Source: JAFGVL01 sp963663245 | GTDB lineage: Bacteria; Bacteroidota; Bacteroidia; Bacteroidales; Paludibacteraceae | DNA length: 64,000 nt | Reading direction: 5' to 3' | Assembly (NCBI GenBank): GCA_963663245.1 | Contig: OY760143.1 | Location: forward strand, 310,001 to 374,000 | In this document: piece after piece, positions 18,056 to 25,342 of the stretch | Numbering within the stretch: position 1 is the first letter of the stretch | How the letters are laid out: each line of letters begins with the position of its first letter | Program-made: the position numbers and the translations under genes | Notes under the pieces: generated by a model | Told to the model about the DNA's origin: nothing | Database searches by the model: none | The model's input: only the letters and a program-made list of their open reading frames with translations

Positions 18056-18090
18056 AAAATCCTCATCAAAAACTGGTGAGGATTTTTTTT
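18056..18090 (+). terminator. Rho-independent terminator closing the rsfS-metG operon
   Basis: A 12-bp stem with one G-U pair: arms aaaatcctcatc and ggtgaggatttt, seven-base loop, followed directly by a run of T. It starts 29 bases after the metG stop. Confidence 0.9.
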
Positions 18091-18103
18091 GCAAAAAAAA
18101 CAA

Positions 18104-18111
18104 TATCTTTG
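18104..18111 (+). promoter_or_regulatory. TAnnTTTG -7 box very close to the GH25 start
   Basis: TATCTTTG ends only 5 bases before the ATG at 18117, with ccccc between. With the usual Bacteroidota spacing, transcription would start at or within a base or two of the ATG, so the mRNA may be leaderless. Confidence 0.55.
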
Positions 18112-18116
18112 CCCCC

Positions 18117-18977
18117 ATGAAATGCCGCCGTTGCAATAAGTCTATTCCTGAAAATTCTAAGTTCTGTCAGCACTGTGGTAGGGCACAACAATTTAGTTTC
18201 TCTAAGTTCATTGCACGGTTTTTAGTTTTTGTTTGTATTGTAGCAGGGCTATTTGCCTTTAAATATAGAGTAGACGTTTACCGGTATTTTAAGAATTATC
18301 AAACAGAGCCACTTACAGCCTCTTCAGAATCAGAGAAGAACGATTATGTATTTGAGAATTACAGCAACAATGTATTTGGTTTAGACGTTTCACAATACCA
18401 AGGCAATATTCAGTGGAGTAAGCTAAAAGAACTAAAGTCCGGAGTGCCCATTCATTTTGTATTTGTGCGCGCTACTATGGGTGATGATGGTACCGATAAA
18501 AAATTCAGAAGAAACTGGCGCAATGCCAAAAAGCAAGCTTATTTGAGAGGAGCTTATCATTATTATCGACCAAATGAAAACTCTTACAAGCAAGCAGACA
18601 ATTTTATAAATAGAGTTACTCTCAATAAAGGTGATTTAGTGCCCGTGTTAGATATTGAAGAAATATCGACCAAACAATCGATGGATAACCTGCGTTTAGG
18701 TCTTAAGCGATGGCTTACAAGAGTAGAAGATCATTATGGCGTGAAGCCCATTATTTATACAGCAGATAGATTTTACGATAGCTATCTTTCCAACGGAGAA
18801 TTTGATAGCTATACCATCTGGATAGCGAATTTTAATAAAGTAAAAAAGCCGAGTACAAAGCATTGGAAGATATGGCAATTCTCTGAAAAAGGAAAGGTCG
18901 CAGGTATCAATCACCCTGTCGATTTTAATGTTTATAAAGGATCGGTTTTAGATTTTGAAGAATTAATAATTAAATAA
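18117..18977 (+). CDS. Zinc-ribbon / GH25 lysozyme-type muramidase
   Basis: A 286-aa protein with an unusual layout. An N-terminal zinc ribbon (CRRC...CQHC, Cys3, 6, 17, 20) is followed by one membrane helix (about 31-50), a linker, and a GH25 catalytic domain (about 86-280). The domain shows GLDVSQYQG with Asp90, FVFVRAT, RGAYHYYRP and VPVLDIEE (Asp179, Glu181), the usual acidic catalytic set, and ends with WQFSEKGKVAGINHPVDFNVY. GH25 enzymes cut the N-acetylmuramic acid glycan bond of peptidoglycan. Topology predicts the ribbon in the cytosol and the enzyme in the periplasm. The ribbon starts at residue 3, which supports the ATG at 18117 in spite of its nearness to the promoter. Confidence 0.9.
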   Translation: MKCRRCNKSIPENSKFCQHCGRAQQFSFSKFIARFLVFVCIVAGLFAFKYRVDVYRYFKNYQTEPLTASSESEKNDYVFENYSNNVFGLDVSQYQGNIQWSKLKELKSGVPIHFVFVRATMGDDGTDKKFRRNWRNAKKQAYLRGAYHYYRPNENSYKQADNFINRVTLNKGDLVPVLDIEEISTKQSMDNLRLGLKRWLTRVEDHYGVKPIIYTADRFYDSYLSNGEFDSYTIWIANFNKVKKPSTKHWKIWQFSEKGKVAGINHPVDFNVYKGSVLDFEELIIK

Positions 18978-18990
18978 AATATACATAATT

Positions 18991-19458
18991 ATGAGCAAAG
19001 TTATTGTTAAGAGTTTTGATGAATTAGAAGCACATGTTGGAAAAGAATTAGGAATTTCTGATTGGCATGAGTTTAAACAAGATCAGATAAATTTGTTTGC
19101 TGATGCAACAATTGATCACCAATGGATACATGTTGATGAAGAAAAATGTAAGGCTGAATCTCCTTTCGGAGCTCCTATAGCACATGGTTACTTAACACTT
19201 TCTATGTTACCTTATTTATGGGATCAAATTGTAGACGTACAAAATCTAAAATTGCAAGTAAATTATGGGATTGAAAAATTCAAGTTTAATCAAGCAGTAT
19301 TAGTAAACAGCAAAGTGCGTTTAGTTGCTAAGGTAAATAGTGTGTTAAACTTACGTGGAGTAACAAAAGCAAATATTGGCGTGAAGTTAGAAATTGATGG
19401 TGTTAAAAAACCAGCATACGAAGGAGAAATAGTATTCTTGTATCATTTTAATGACTAA
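18991..19458 (+). CDS. MaoC-like (R)-specific enoyl-CoA hydratase
   Basis: A 155-aa hot-dog-fold protein. The hydratase motif is present as FADATIDHQWIHVDEEK with Asp42 and His47, followed by SPFGAPIAHGYLTLSMLPYLW. These enzymes hydrate trans-2-enoyl-CoA to (R)-3-hydroxyacyl-CoA. Its actual acyl substrate here is unknown. It lies 13 bases after the GH25 gene and overlaps tcdA by 8 bases, so the three are probably one transcript. Confidence 0.9.
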   Translation: MSKVIVKSFDELEAHVGKELGISDWHEFKQDQINLFADATIDHQWIHVDEEKCKAESPFGAPIAHGYLTLSMLPYLWDQIVDVQNLKLQVNYGIEKFKFNQAVLVNSKVRLVAKVNSVLNLRGVTKANIGVKLEIDGVKKPAYEGEIVFLYHFND

Positions 19459-20200
19459 TATATTTCAACGTACAAACCTACTCTTAGGAGAAGATAAAAT
19501 GGAAGTGATGGCTCAAAAGAAAGTCATCATTTTCGGTATTGGAGGTGTAGGTAGTTGGTGTGCAGAGAGTTTAATTCGTAGTGGTATTCAGCATCTCACG
19601 ATTGTTGACTTTGATAAAATAGGAGATAGCAATGTTAATCGTCAGCTACATGCTACGAGTAGAAATATTGGCGAAATAAAAGTTGAAGAGTTAAGGAATC
19701 GATTGGTAGAAATTAATCCAGCTGCTAATATTACTGCTATTCAGAAAGTATATAATGAAGAAACGCATGCTTCTTTCCATATAGAACAATATGATTTTAT
19801 TGTTGATGCAATTGATAGCATTCAAAGTAAGATACATTTAATGCGCATGGCTACTCGAACAGAAGCTACATTATTTTCTTCGATGGGAGCAGCTCTGAAA
19901 ATGGATCCTAGCCAAATAAAAGTATCTGAGTTTTGGGAGGTTAATGGCTGTCGATTAGGAACGTTTATTCGAAAACGAATGCGCAAAGGAGAATTGCCAG
20001 CAAAAGCATTTATGTGTATTTATAGCGAAGAAATATTAGAAAATAAAGGAGAAAAGGCAGCTCAAGATAAAGCTGTAGATGAACATGGTATTAGAAAAGC
20101 CGTAACTAATGGAAGTCTCGCTCATATGACAGCTATTTTTGGGTTTACAATTGCAGGACTTATTATTCAATCAATATATTACGATAACGAAAATAATTAA
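19451..20200 (+). CDS. tcdA: tRNA threonylcarbamoyladenosine dehydratase (TcdA/CsdL)
   Basis: An E1-like adenylating enzyme (249 aa) that cyclises t6A37 of tRNAs to ct6A. The ATP-binding loop is GIGGVGSWCAESLIRSGI (29-46). DFDKIGDSNVNRQLHA, the substrate-side DAIDSIQSK, and the LGTFIRKRMRKGELPAKAFMCIYSEE stretch are the TcdA rather than the ThiF/MoeB pattern. There are no ThiF-type CxxC pairs. It overlaps the MaoC gene by 8 bases. Confidence 0.9.
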   Translation: MTNIFQRTNLLLGEDKMEVMAQKKVIIFGIGGVGSWCAESLIRSGIQHLTIVDFDKIGDSNVNRQLHATSRNIGEIKVEELRNRLVEINPAANITAIQKVYNEETHASFHIEQYDFIVDAIDSIQSKIHLMRMATRTEATLFSSMGAALKMDPSQIKVSEFWEVNGCRLGTFIRKRMRKGELPAKAFMCIYSEEILENKGEKAAQDKAVDEHGIRKAVTNGSLAHMTAIFGFTIAGLIIQSIYYDNENN

Positions 20201-20208
20201 TATATTTG
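20201..20208 (+). promoter_or_regulatory. TAnnTTTG -7 box for the small secreted protein gene
   Basis: TATATTTG begins right after the tcdA stop and ends 23 bases before the ATG at 20232. It gives the next gene its own promoter. Confidence 0.55.
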
Positions 20209-20231
20209 TGTTCAAATTTAATAATTACAAT

Positions 20232-20807
20232 ATGAAAAAGATTATTCTATCACTGTTAGTACTATTCAGTTTCTCATTGCTATCAGCTCAAATTGCTGAT
20301 GACGATTTTAACGATATTTTCCCTCAGATAAAAGCTGAGAATTGGAAAAAAGCTTACAAAGTATCTTCAAAATTATTGGATGATGTTAGTGAAAATGATA
20401 CTAGTGATAACGCTGGGTTTGCTCGCTTTCTAACACTTTATTCTGCTGCAGGAATGGTGAAAGAGGGGAATATGACTTACGAAGAATTGCAAGTTATTAC
20501 GAATCAATTTACAGGTAAAAATTTCATCTCTGCTTATTATATAGCTTCGATGAATCCACAAAATACTTTAAATAAAACGCTTTTTACTAATTTTGATGGT
20601 TTGAATAAAGGGTTCACTATCGTTACTACCATTAAAGGAAAGATTGTTTTTTATATTGAATATGATATTGTAAAAGATATCGAACCAAAAACACTACACG
20701 GAACAATGGTAAGTTGTGGAGGTATGATAAATGAAATAGAACTCAACCCAGACAAGAAAACGGATTGGATATTGAAAATTAAGGTGCATAAAGCATATCT
20801 TCAATAA
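20232..20807 (+). CDS. Secreted protein of unknown function
   Basis: I do not recognise this 191-aa protein. The ATG at 20232 gives a clean signal peptide (MKKIILSLLVLFSFSLLSAQ); the longer frame from 20139 would run back into tcdA. The mature part is mixed alpha/beta: NWKKAYKVSSKLLDDVSENDTSDNAGFARFL resembles helical repeat sequence, and the C-terminal half (KGKIVFYIEYDIVKDIEP, MINEIELNPDKKTDWILKIKVHKAYLQ) is strand-rich. It has its own promoter and is followed by a strong terminator, so it is monocistronic. Confidence 0.7.
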   Translation: MKKIILSLLVLFSFSLLSAQIADDDFNDIFPQIKAENWKKAYKVSSKLLDDVSENDTSDNAGFARFLTLYSAAGMVKEGNMTYEELQVITNQFTGKNFISAYYIASMNPQNTLNKTLFTNFDGLNKGFTIVTTIKGKIVFYIEYDIVKDIEPKTLHGTMVSCGGMINEIELNPDKKTDWILKIKVHKAYLQ

Positions 20808-20813
20808 TAGATG

Positions 20814-20845
20814 AAAGTCCTTAGTTTTGCTAAGGACTTTTTTTT
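20814..20845 (+). terminator. Rho-independent terminator
   Basis: A perfect 11-bp stem (aaagtccttag / ctaaggacttt), five-base loop, followed by an unbroken T run. It is 7 bases after the stop of the secreted protein gene. Confidence 0.92.
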
Positions 20846-20881
20846 AAACACGTTACTTCTTATACTATAGCATATTTTGCA

Positions 20882-22057
20882 ATGACATATAATTTTGATG
20901 AAATAATAGATCGTAAAGGCACATATGCATACAAAACAGATTTGTGTGTGTTACGTTTTGGTACTGATGATATACTTCCACTTTGGGTAGCAGATATGGA
21001 TTTTCGTACGCCAGATTTTATTTTTGATGCCATAAAGAAAAGGTGTGAACATGAGATTCTTGGCTACACTATCCCTAATAGAAGTTATTTTAAACCAATA
21101 ATTGATTGGGTAGACACAAAACACAGTTGGCAAATACAAAATAACTGGATGGGTTTTGTTCCAGGCATAGTTCCAGCAATGGCAATAAGTGTGTTGGCTT
21201 TTACTGATGTTAACGATAAGGTAATTGTACAAACGCCTGTATATCCTCCATTTTTTAGTGTGGTAGAGAATAATGATAGAGAACTTGTTTTAAATGAGTT
21301 ACTGCTTAAGGATGGACAATATAGAATGAACTTTGAGCAATTGCGCCAACAAGTATCCGACCCTAAGGTGAAGCTATTATTGCTTTGTAGTCCACACAAT
21401 CCTGGAGGTCGAGTATGGAGTAAGGACGAATTAAATGAGTTGTCGGAAATCTGTGCTGCTAATAATGTGGTGGTGGTTTCAGATGAAATTCATGCTGATT
21501 TAGTATTGCCTGGTTTTAAACATACACCATTTGCTACTGTGAGCGAAACAGCAAAACACAATAGTATTACGCTAATGGCTCCAAGCAAGACTTTTAATAT
21601 GGCAGGTTTGGTAAGTTCATTTTATATTATCCCAGACAATGAGTTAAGCGCTACATTTAAAAAACAACAGCAAGCTCTAGAAGAGCTTGGAGGGAATATT
21701 TTTGCTTATGAAGCAACTAAAGCAGCTTATGAAAATGGAGCTGACTGGTTGCATCAGATGATCAATTATATTCAAGGAAATGTTGAGTTTGTAAACACCT
21801 ATTTGCAAGAGCAAATTCCACAAGTTAAAGCGATTATTCCAGAGGCCTCTTTTTTAATTTGGCTAGATTTTTCTGAATTAAATATGTCTGACAAAGAAGT
21901 GCAAGACTTGTTGGTAAAAAAAGCAAAGTTAGGCTTAAATCCTGGTCCAAGTTTTGGACCAGGAGGAAGTGGGTTTCATCGTCTAAATGTAGGCTGTTCT
22001 AGACTAGTTTTAGAAAAAGCGATGAAGCAATTACAAGAAGTGATTGATAATTTGTAA
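20882..22057 (+). CDS. PatB/MalY-type PLP-dependent C-S lyase (cystathionine beta-lyase-like)
   Basis: A fold-type I PLP enzyme of 391 aa. Family marks are LPLWVADMDFRTP near the N-terminus, LLLCSPHNPGGRVW, VVVSDEIHADLVLPG (PLP-binding Asp) and TLMAPSKTFNMAGL with the Schiff-base Lys236. The conserved Arg appears in the C-terminal FHRLNVGCSR. This set is that of PatB/MalY, which split cystathionine or cysteine to homocysteine or sulfide, pyruvate and ammonia, rather than that of plain aspartate aminotransferases. Substrate choice cannot be told from the sequence. A regulator gene starts 13 bases after its stop. Confidence 0.88.
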   Translation: MTYNFDEIIDRKGTYAYKTDLCVLRFGTDDILPLWVADMDFRTPDFIFDAIKKRCEHEILGYTIPNRSYFKPIIDWVDTKHSWQIQNNWMGFVPGIVPAMAISVLAFTDVNDKVIVQTPVYPPFFSVVENNDRELVLNELLLKDGQYRMNFEQLRQQVSDPKVKLLLLCSPHNPGGRVWSKDELNELSEICAANNVVVVSDEIHADLVLPGFKHTPFATVSETAKHNSITLMAPSKTFNMAGLVSSFYIIPDNELSATFKKQQQALEELGGNIFAYEATKAAYENGADWLHQMINYIQGNVEFVNTYLQEQIPQVKAIIPEASFLIWLDFSELNMSDKEVQDLLVKKAKLGLNPGPSFGPGGSGFHRLNVGCSRLVLEKAMKQLQEVIDNL

Positions 22058-22070
22058 CTTAGCCAAATCA

Positions 22071-22730
22071 ATGACTACAACGAATTATATACTAGCCGAT
22101 AATCAAGACCTTAGTTGCATGGGGTTTACATATTTGCTTGCTGAATTAGGTAAGCAAGAGCTGAGTTGTGTTCAAAATAAAGCAGAGCTTTTGAAATCGT
22201 TAAAAGCAAACCCAAGCTCGTTGGTTATTTTTGACTTTGTATTATTTGATTGGACTAGCGTTGAGGAGTTTGTTGAGATGGTTAAAAGATTTCCTGAGTC
22301 CAAATGGTTGTCTATTATGGATGTGATTGATGAGCAGCTTATTCACCAATTCACCAATCAACTTTCTGATGTCAATATTGCTCTAAAAACAAATGCAAAA
22401 GAAGAATTGTCGGCAGCTTTAATAGCTTCTAGTCAAGGGAAAAAATATTACTGTAGTGAGGCTTTGGATATAATACTTGGCAATAAAAAATCTAAGCCAG
22501 CAAGTGATAAAAGAATTTTGCAATTAACTCCAACGGAGAAAGAAATTGTTCAATTATTAGCACAAGGAAAAACTACAAAAGAGGTCGCTAATGAACGTCA
22601 TTTAAGCTATCATACGGTAATAACTCATCGTAAGAATATATTCAGAAAATTGGAGCTAAACTCGGTGCATGAATTGACGCGTTATGCTTTAAAAAATGGC
22701 TTAGCTGATTTAACGGAGTATTATATCTAA
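22071..22730 (+). CDS. LuxR/NarL-type response regulator without a visible kinase
   Basis: A 219-aa regulator. The N-terminal part has receiver-like spacing (Asp10, Asp55 in VIFDFVLFD, Lys106 in IALKTNA), but the region is weakly conserved and phosphorylation is uncertain. The C-terminal HTH is clear: LTPTEKEIVQLLAQGKTTKEVA, then SYHTVITHRKNIFRKLELNSVHELTRYALKNG. I use the ATG at 22071; the earlier in-frame codon at 22044 lies in the PatB gene. It sits 13 bases after patB, and no kinase gene adjoins. It converges on aroA with the stop codons overlapping by 4 bases. Confidence 0.85.
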   Translation: MTTTNYILADNQDLSCMGFTYLLAELGKQELSCVQNKAELLKSLKANPSSLVIFDFVLFDWTSVEEFVEMVKRFPESKWLSIMDVIDEQLIHQFTNQLSDVNIALKTNAKEELSAALIASSQGKKYYCSEALDIILGNKKSKPASDKRILQLTPTEKEIVQLLAQGKTTKEVANERHLSYHTVITHRKNIFRKLELNSVHELTRYALKNGLADLTEYYI

Positions 22731-23950
22731 GCTATTTCTTCAATTTTAAAGCCTGCAGATTTTAAATCATCCCAAAATTTTGGATATGATTTGCTGACAA
22801 CCTCTGGATCTTTTATAGTTACAGCTTGTTTTATTGATACAGGGGCAAAAGCCATTGCCATACGGTGGTCTTCATAAGTGTCAATTTCTGTAGGTTCTGT
22901 AACTGCACACTTTTCACCTTTCCATTCTAAAACTCCATCTGAAGTTTCATGAATAACAAATTCTATTTTTTGTAGTTCTGTAATTAATGCAGCAATTCTA
23001 TCTGTCTCTTTTATTTTTAGACTTTGCAAGCCCGAAAAACGAAATGGTACATTCAACAAACAACATGTAACAACAAAAGTTTGTGCCATGTCTGGTTGAT
23101 TTACAAAATTATAGATAAGTTTAGGGCTAAGGTTCCCATTTAGAGAAAGTAGTGCCCCTTCTTTTTGATACGAAGTTTTAATGCCCAGATTTTGAAAAAG
23201 TTCAGCAATTTTGGCATCTCCTTGTGCGCTGTTTTTTCGTAAGCCTTGTAAAAAAACTTCTCCTTTTCCACTTAGGGAGAGGATCTGGTACCAATAAGAA
23301 GCTGCCGACCAATCGCTTTCGACAGCATAAGGTATTGCTTTGTAATCTTGTGGCTTAATCGATATTACATTTTCTTTAAACTGAACATGAACGCCAAACT
23401 CTTCCATCATATGAATGGTTAGTTGTATGTATGGCTTAGAAATAATTTTTCCAGTTAGCGTTAATTTCAAACCATGCTTCATGGTCGGAGCTATCATCAT
23501 TAAGGCTGATATATATTGACTGCTAACACCTCCATCTAAAGAAATTTCTCCGCCTTCAAGGGCGCTTCCAAAAATTCGTAATGGAGGATAACCCTCCTTT
23601 TCTTCGTATTCAATTTTAGCACCTAAATTATTTAAGGCATCTACCAATAATTTGATAGGGCGTTGTTTCATACGCTCACTTCCTGTGATTGTCCACTCTC
23701 CAATAATTTTAGAAAGAAAGGCTGTGAGAAAACGCATTGATGTTCCTGCTGCACCAACATCAAAACTAGTATTATCAGAATTTAATGCTTGAATCATTAC
23801 GTTTGTGTCATCACAATCAGATACATTCTTAATTTCCAGATCACTGTATGAAAGAGCATTAAGAATTAGTGCGCGATTGCTGATACTCTTTGAAGCTGGC
23901 AGTTTAATATTGCCTTTAATTGAAGCGGGTGGAGAGATGATATATTTCAT
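22727..23950 (-). CDS. aroA: 3-phosphoshikimate 1-carboxyvinyltransferase (EPSP synthase)
   Basis: The sixth step of the shikimate route: phosphoenolpyruvate plus shikimate 3-phosphate gives EPSP. From the ATG at 23950 the protein has 407 aa and starts in the usual place: LPASKSISNRALILNALS with Lys21, Ser22 and Arg26 of the active site, then VGAAGTSMRFLTAFL, SGSERMKQRP-like sequence, SSQYISALMM, and DRIAALITELQKI. It is slightly shorter than the E. coli enzyme (427), common in Bacteroidota. The possible upstream start at 24082 would read through the promoter and into murF. The -7 box is just 5 bases from the ATG. Confidence 0.94.
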   Translation of the reverse strand: MKYIISPPASIKGNIKLPASKSISNRALILNALSYSDLEIKNVSDCDDTNVMIQALNSDNTSFDVGAAGTSMRFLTAFLSKIIGEWTITGSERMKQRPIKLLVDALNNLGAKIEYEEKEGYPPLRIFGSALEGGEISLDGGVSSQYISALMMIAPTMKHGLKLTLTGKIISKPYIQLTIHMMEEFGVHVQFKENVISIKPQDYKAIPYAVESDWSAASYWYQILSLSGKGEVFLQGLRKNSAQGDAKIAELFQNLGIKTSYQKEGALLSLNGNLSPKLIYNFVNQPDMAQTFVVTCCLLNVPFRFSGLQSLKIKETDRIAALITELQKIEFVIHETSDGVLEWKGEKCAVTEPTEIDTYEDHRMAMAFAPVSIKQAVTIKDPEVVSKSYPKFWDDLKSAGFKIEEIA

Positions 23951-23955
23951 TGCTA

Positions 23956-23963
23956 CAAAGATA
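23956..23963 (-). promoter_or_regulatory. TAnnTTTG -7 box very close to the aroA start
   Basis: The minus strand reads TATCTTTG, then five bases (TAGCA), then the aroA ATG. As for the GH25 gene, this spacing predicts a leaderless or nearly leaderless mRNA. Confidence 0.55.
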
Positions 23964-24018
23964 TTAATATTATTGTGAAATTTCCTTAGCGTCATAAGGA
24001 CTTTGCATTCTATTTTTT

Positions 24019-24026
24019 TACTTTTG
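24019..24026 (+). promoter_or_regulatory. TAnnTTTG -7 box for murF
   Basis: TACTTTTG, 17 bases before the murF ATG at 24044. It faces away from the aroA box, so the 93-base gap 23951-24043 holds two divergent promoters. Confidence 0.55.
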
Positions 24027-24043
24027 TAGGTAAATCTAAATAT

Positions 24044-25336
24044 ATGAATACCGAACTCCTTTATCAACATTATCTTCAACACCCTGTAGTTACTACTGAT
24101 AGTCGTAATTGTCCTCTTGGGTCTATCTTTTTTGCTTTAAAAGGAGATAATTTTAATGGTAATAAGTATGCGCTTTCAGCATTAGATAAAGGCTGTGCTT
24201 TGGCTGTGGTTGACGAAAAGGATATGGCAGTTGATGAACGTTTTATTCTTGTAAAAGATGTATTAAAGTCATTACAAGATTTAGCTCACCATCATAGAAT
24301 TTCTTTAGGGATACCTGTTATAGGAATTACGGGAACAAATGGAAAAACTACTACGAAAGAATTAATTGCTGCTGTTCTCAAACAACAATTTAATATCCTT
24401 TTTACACAAGGAAATTTAAACAACCATATTGGGGTACCATTAACATTATTAGGTTTAACTAAAGAGCATCAAATTGCAGTGGTAGAGATGGGTGCTAATC
24501 ATCCTGGAGAAATAAAAGAATTATCTGAAATAGCGGCTCCTAATGTAGGTTTAATTACAAATGTTGGGAAAGCGCACTTAGAAGGTTTTGGCTCTTTCGA
24601 AGGAGTGATAAAAACGAAAAGTGAGTTGTATGATTTCTTGCGAAAAACAGGAGGGCAAGCTTTTGTAAATCTTGACAATGAAATATTATTTGAAAAATCA
24701 GAAGGGCTAGAGCGTATTGGTTATGCTTTAGAAAATGAGAATGGACAAGTGCAAGGAGCAATTTCTAATAATGCCCCCTTTCTAGAAATGACGTGGAAAA
24801 ACCACGGATATCCCGAAGAATACGCTTTAAAAACACAATTAATTGGAAGCTATAACGCTGAGAATATACTAGCAGCGATTTGTGTAGGACGTTATTTTGA
24901 TATAGAATCAATCAAAATATGTGAGGGGCTTAGACAATACACTCCTCAAAATAATAGGTCTCAATTTACAGAAACAGAAAAGAATAAATTGATAGTTGAT
25001 GCATATAATGCAAATCCAACAAGTATGCAGGCAGCTATTAATAATTTTTCAGAAATGGATGTCCCAAATAAAGCTTTAATTTTAGGAGACATGCTTGAAT
25101 TAGGTGTTGATAGCGAATCTGAACACCAACGAATAGTAGATTTGCTTATGGAACAAGGCTTTAAAAATGTGTATTTAGTAGGAGCGTGTTTTTCTAAAAC
25201 AACAAGTTCTTATAGTACCTTCTCAACAACGAACGATTTTATCAAAACGCTCTCAGAATTATCCCTTTCAGATTATTACTTTTTAATAAAAGGGTCTAGA
25301 GGCATACAACTAGAAAAAGCAATTGAATTGCTATAA
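24044..25336 (+). CDS. murF: UDP-N-acetylmuramoyl-tripeptide--D-alanyl-D-alanine ligase
   Basis: The last cytosolic amino-acid addition in peptidoglycan precursor synthesis, adding D-Ala-D-Ala to UDP-MurNAc-tripeptide. At 430 aa it has the three Mur-ligase domains: the N-terminal UDP-binding part (VTTDSRNCPLGSIFFALKGDNFNGNKY), the central ATPase with GITGTNGKTTTKELI (from residue 94), VEMGANHPGEI and LITNVGKAHLEGFGS, and the C-terminal domain with DAYNANPTSMQAAI and LGDMLELG. It starts an operon with a barrel protein and a glycosyltransferase, 6 bases before the next gene. Confidence 0.95.
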   Translation: MNTELLYQHYLQHPVVTTDSRNCPLGSIFFALKGDNFNGNKYALSALDKGCALAVVDEKDMAVDERFILVKDVLKSLQDLAHHHRISLGIPVIGITGTNGKTTTKELIAAVLKQQFNILFTQGNLNNHIGVPLTLLGLTKEHQIAVVEMGANHPGEIKELSEIAAPNVGLITNVGKAHLEGFGSFEGVIKTKSELYDFLRKTGGQAFVNLDNEILFEKSEGLERIGYALENENGQVQGAISNNAPFLEMTWKNHGYPEEYALKTQLIGSYNAENILAAICVGRYFDIESIKICEGLRQYTPQNNRSQFTETEKNKLIVDAYNANPTSMQAAINNFSEMDVPNKALILGDMLELGVDSESEHQRIVDLLMEQGFKNVYLVGACFSKTTSSYSTFSTTNDFIKTLSELSLSDYYFLIKGSRGIQLEKAIELL

Positions 25337-25342
25337 AATATT

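Noticed and set aside
23951..24082. 44-residue N-terminal extension of aroA
   Set aside because: It would read through the aroA -7 box and into the murF coding sequence; the family starts at the ATG at 23950.
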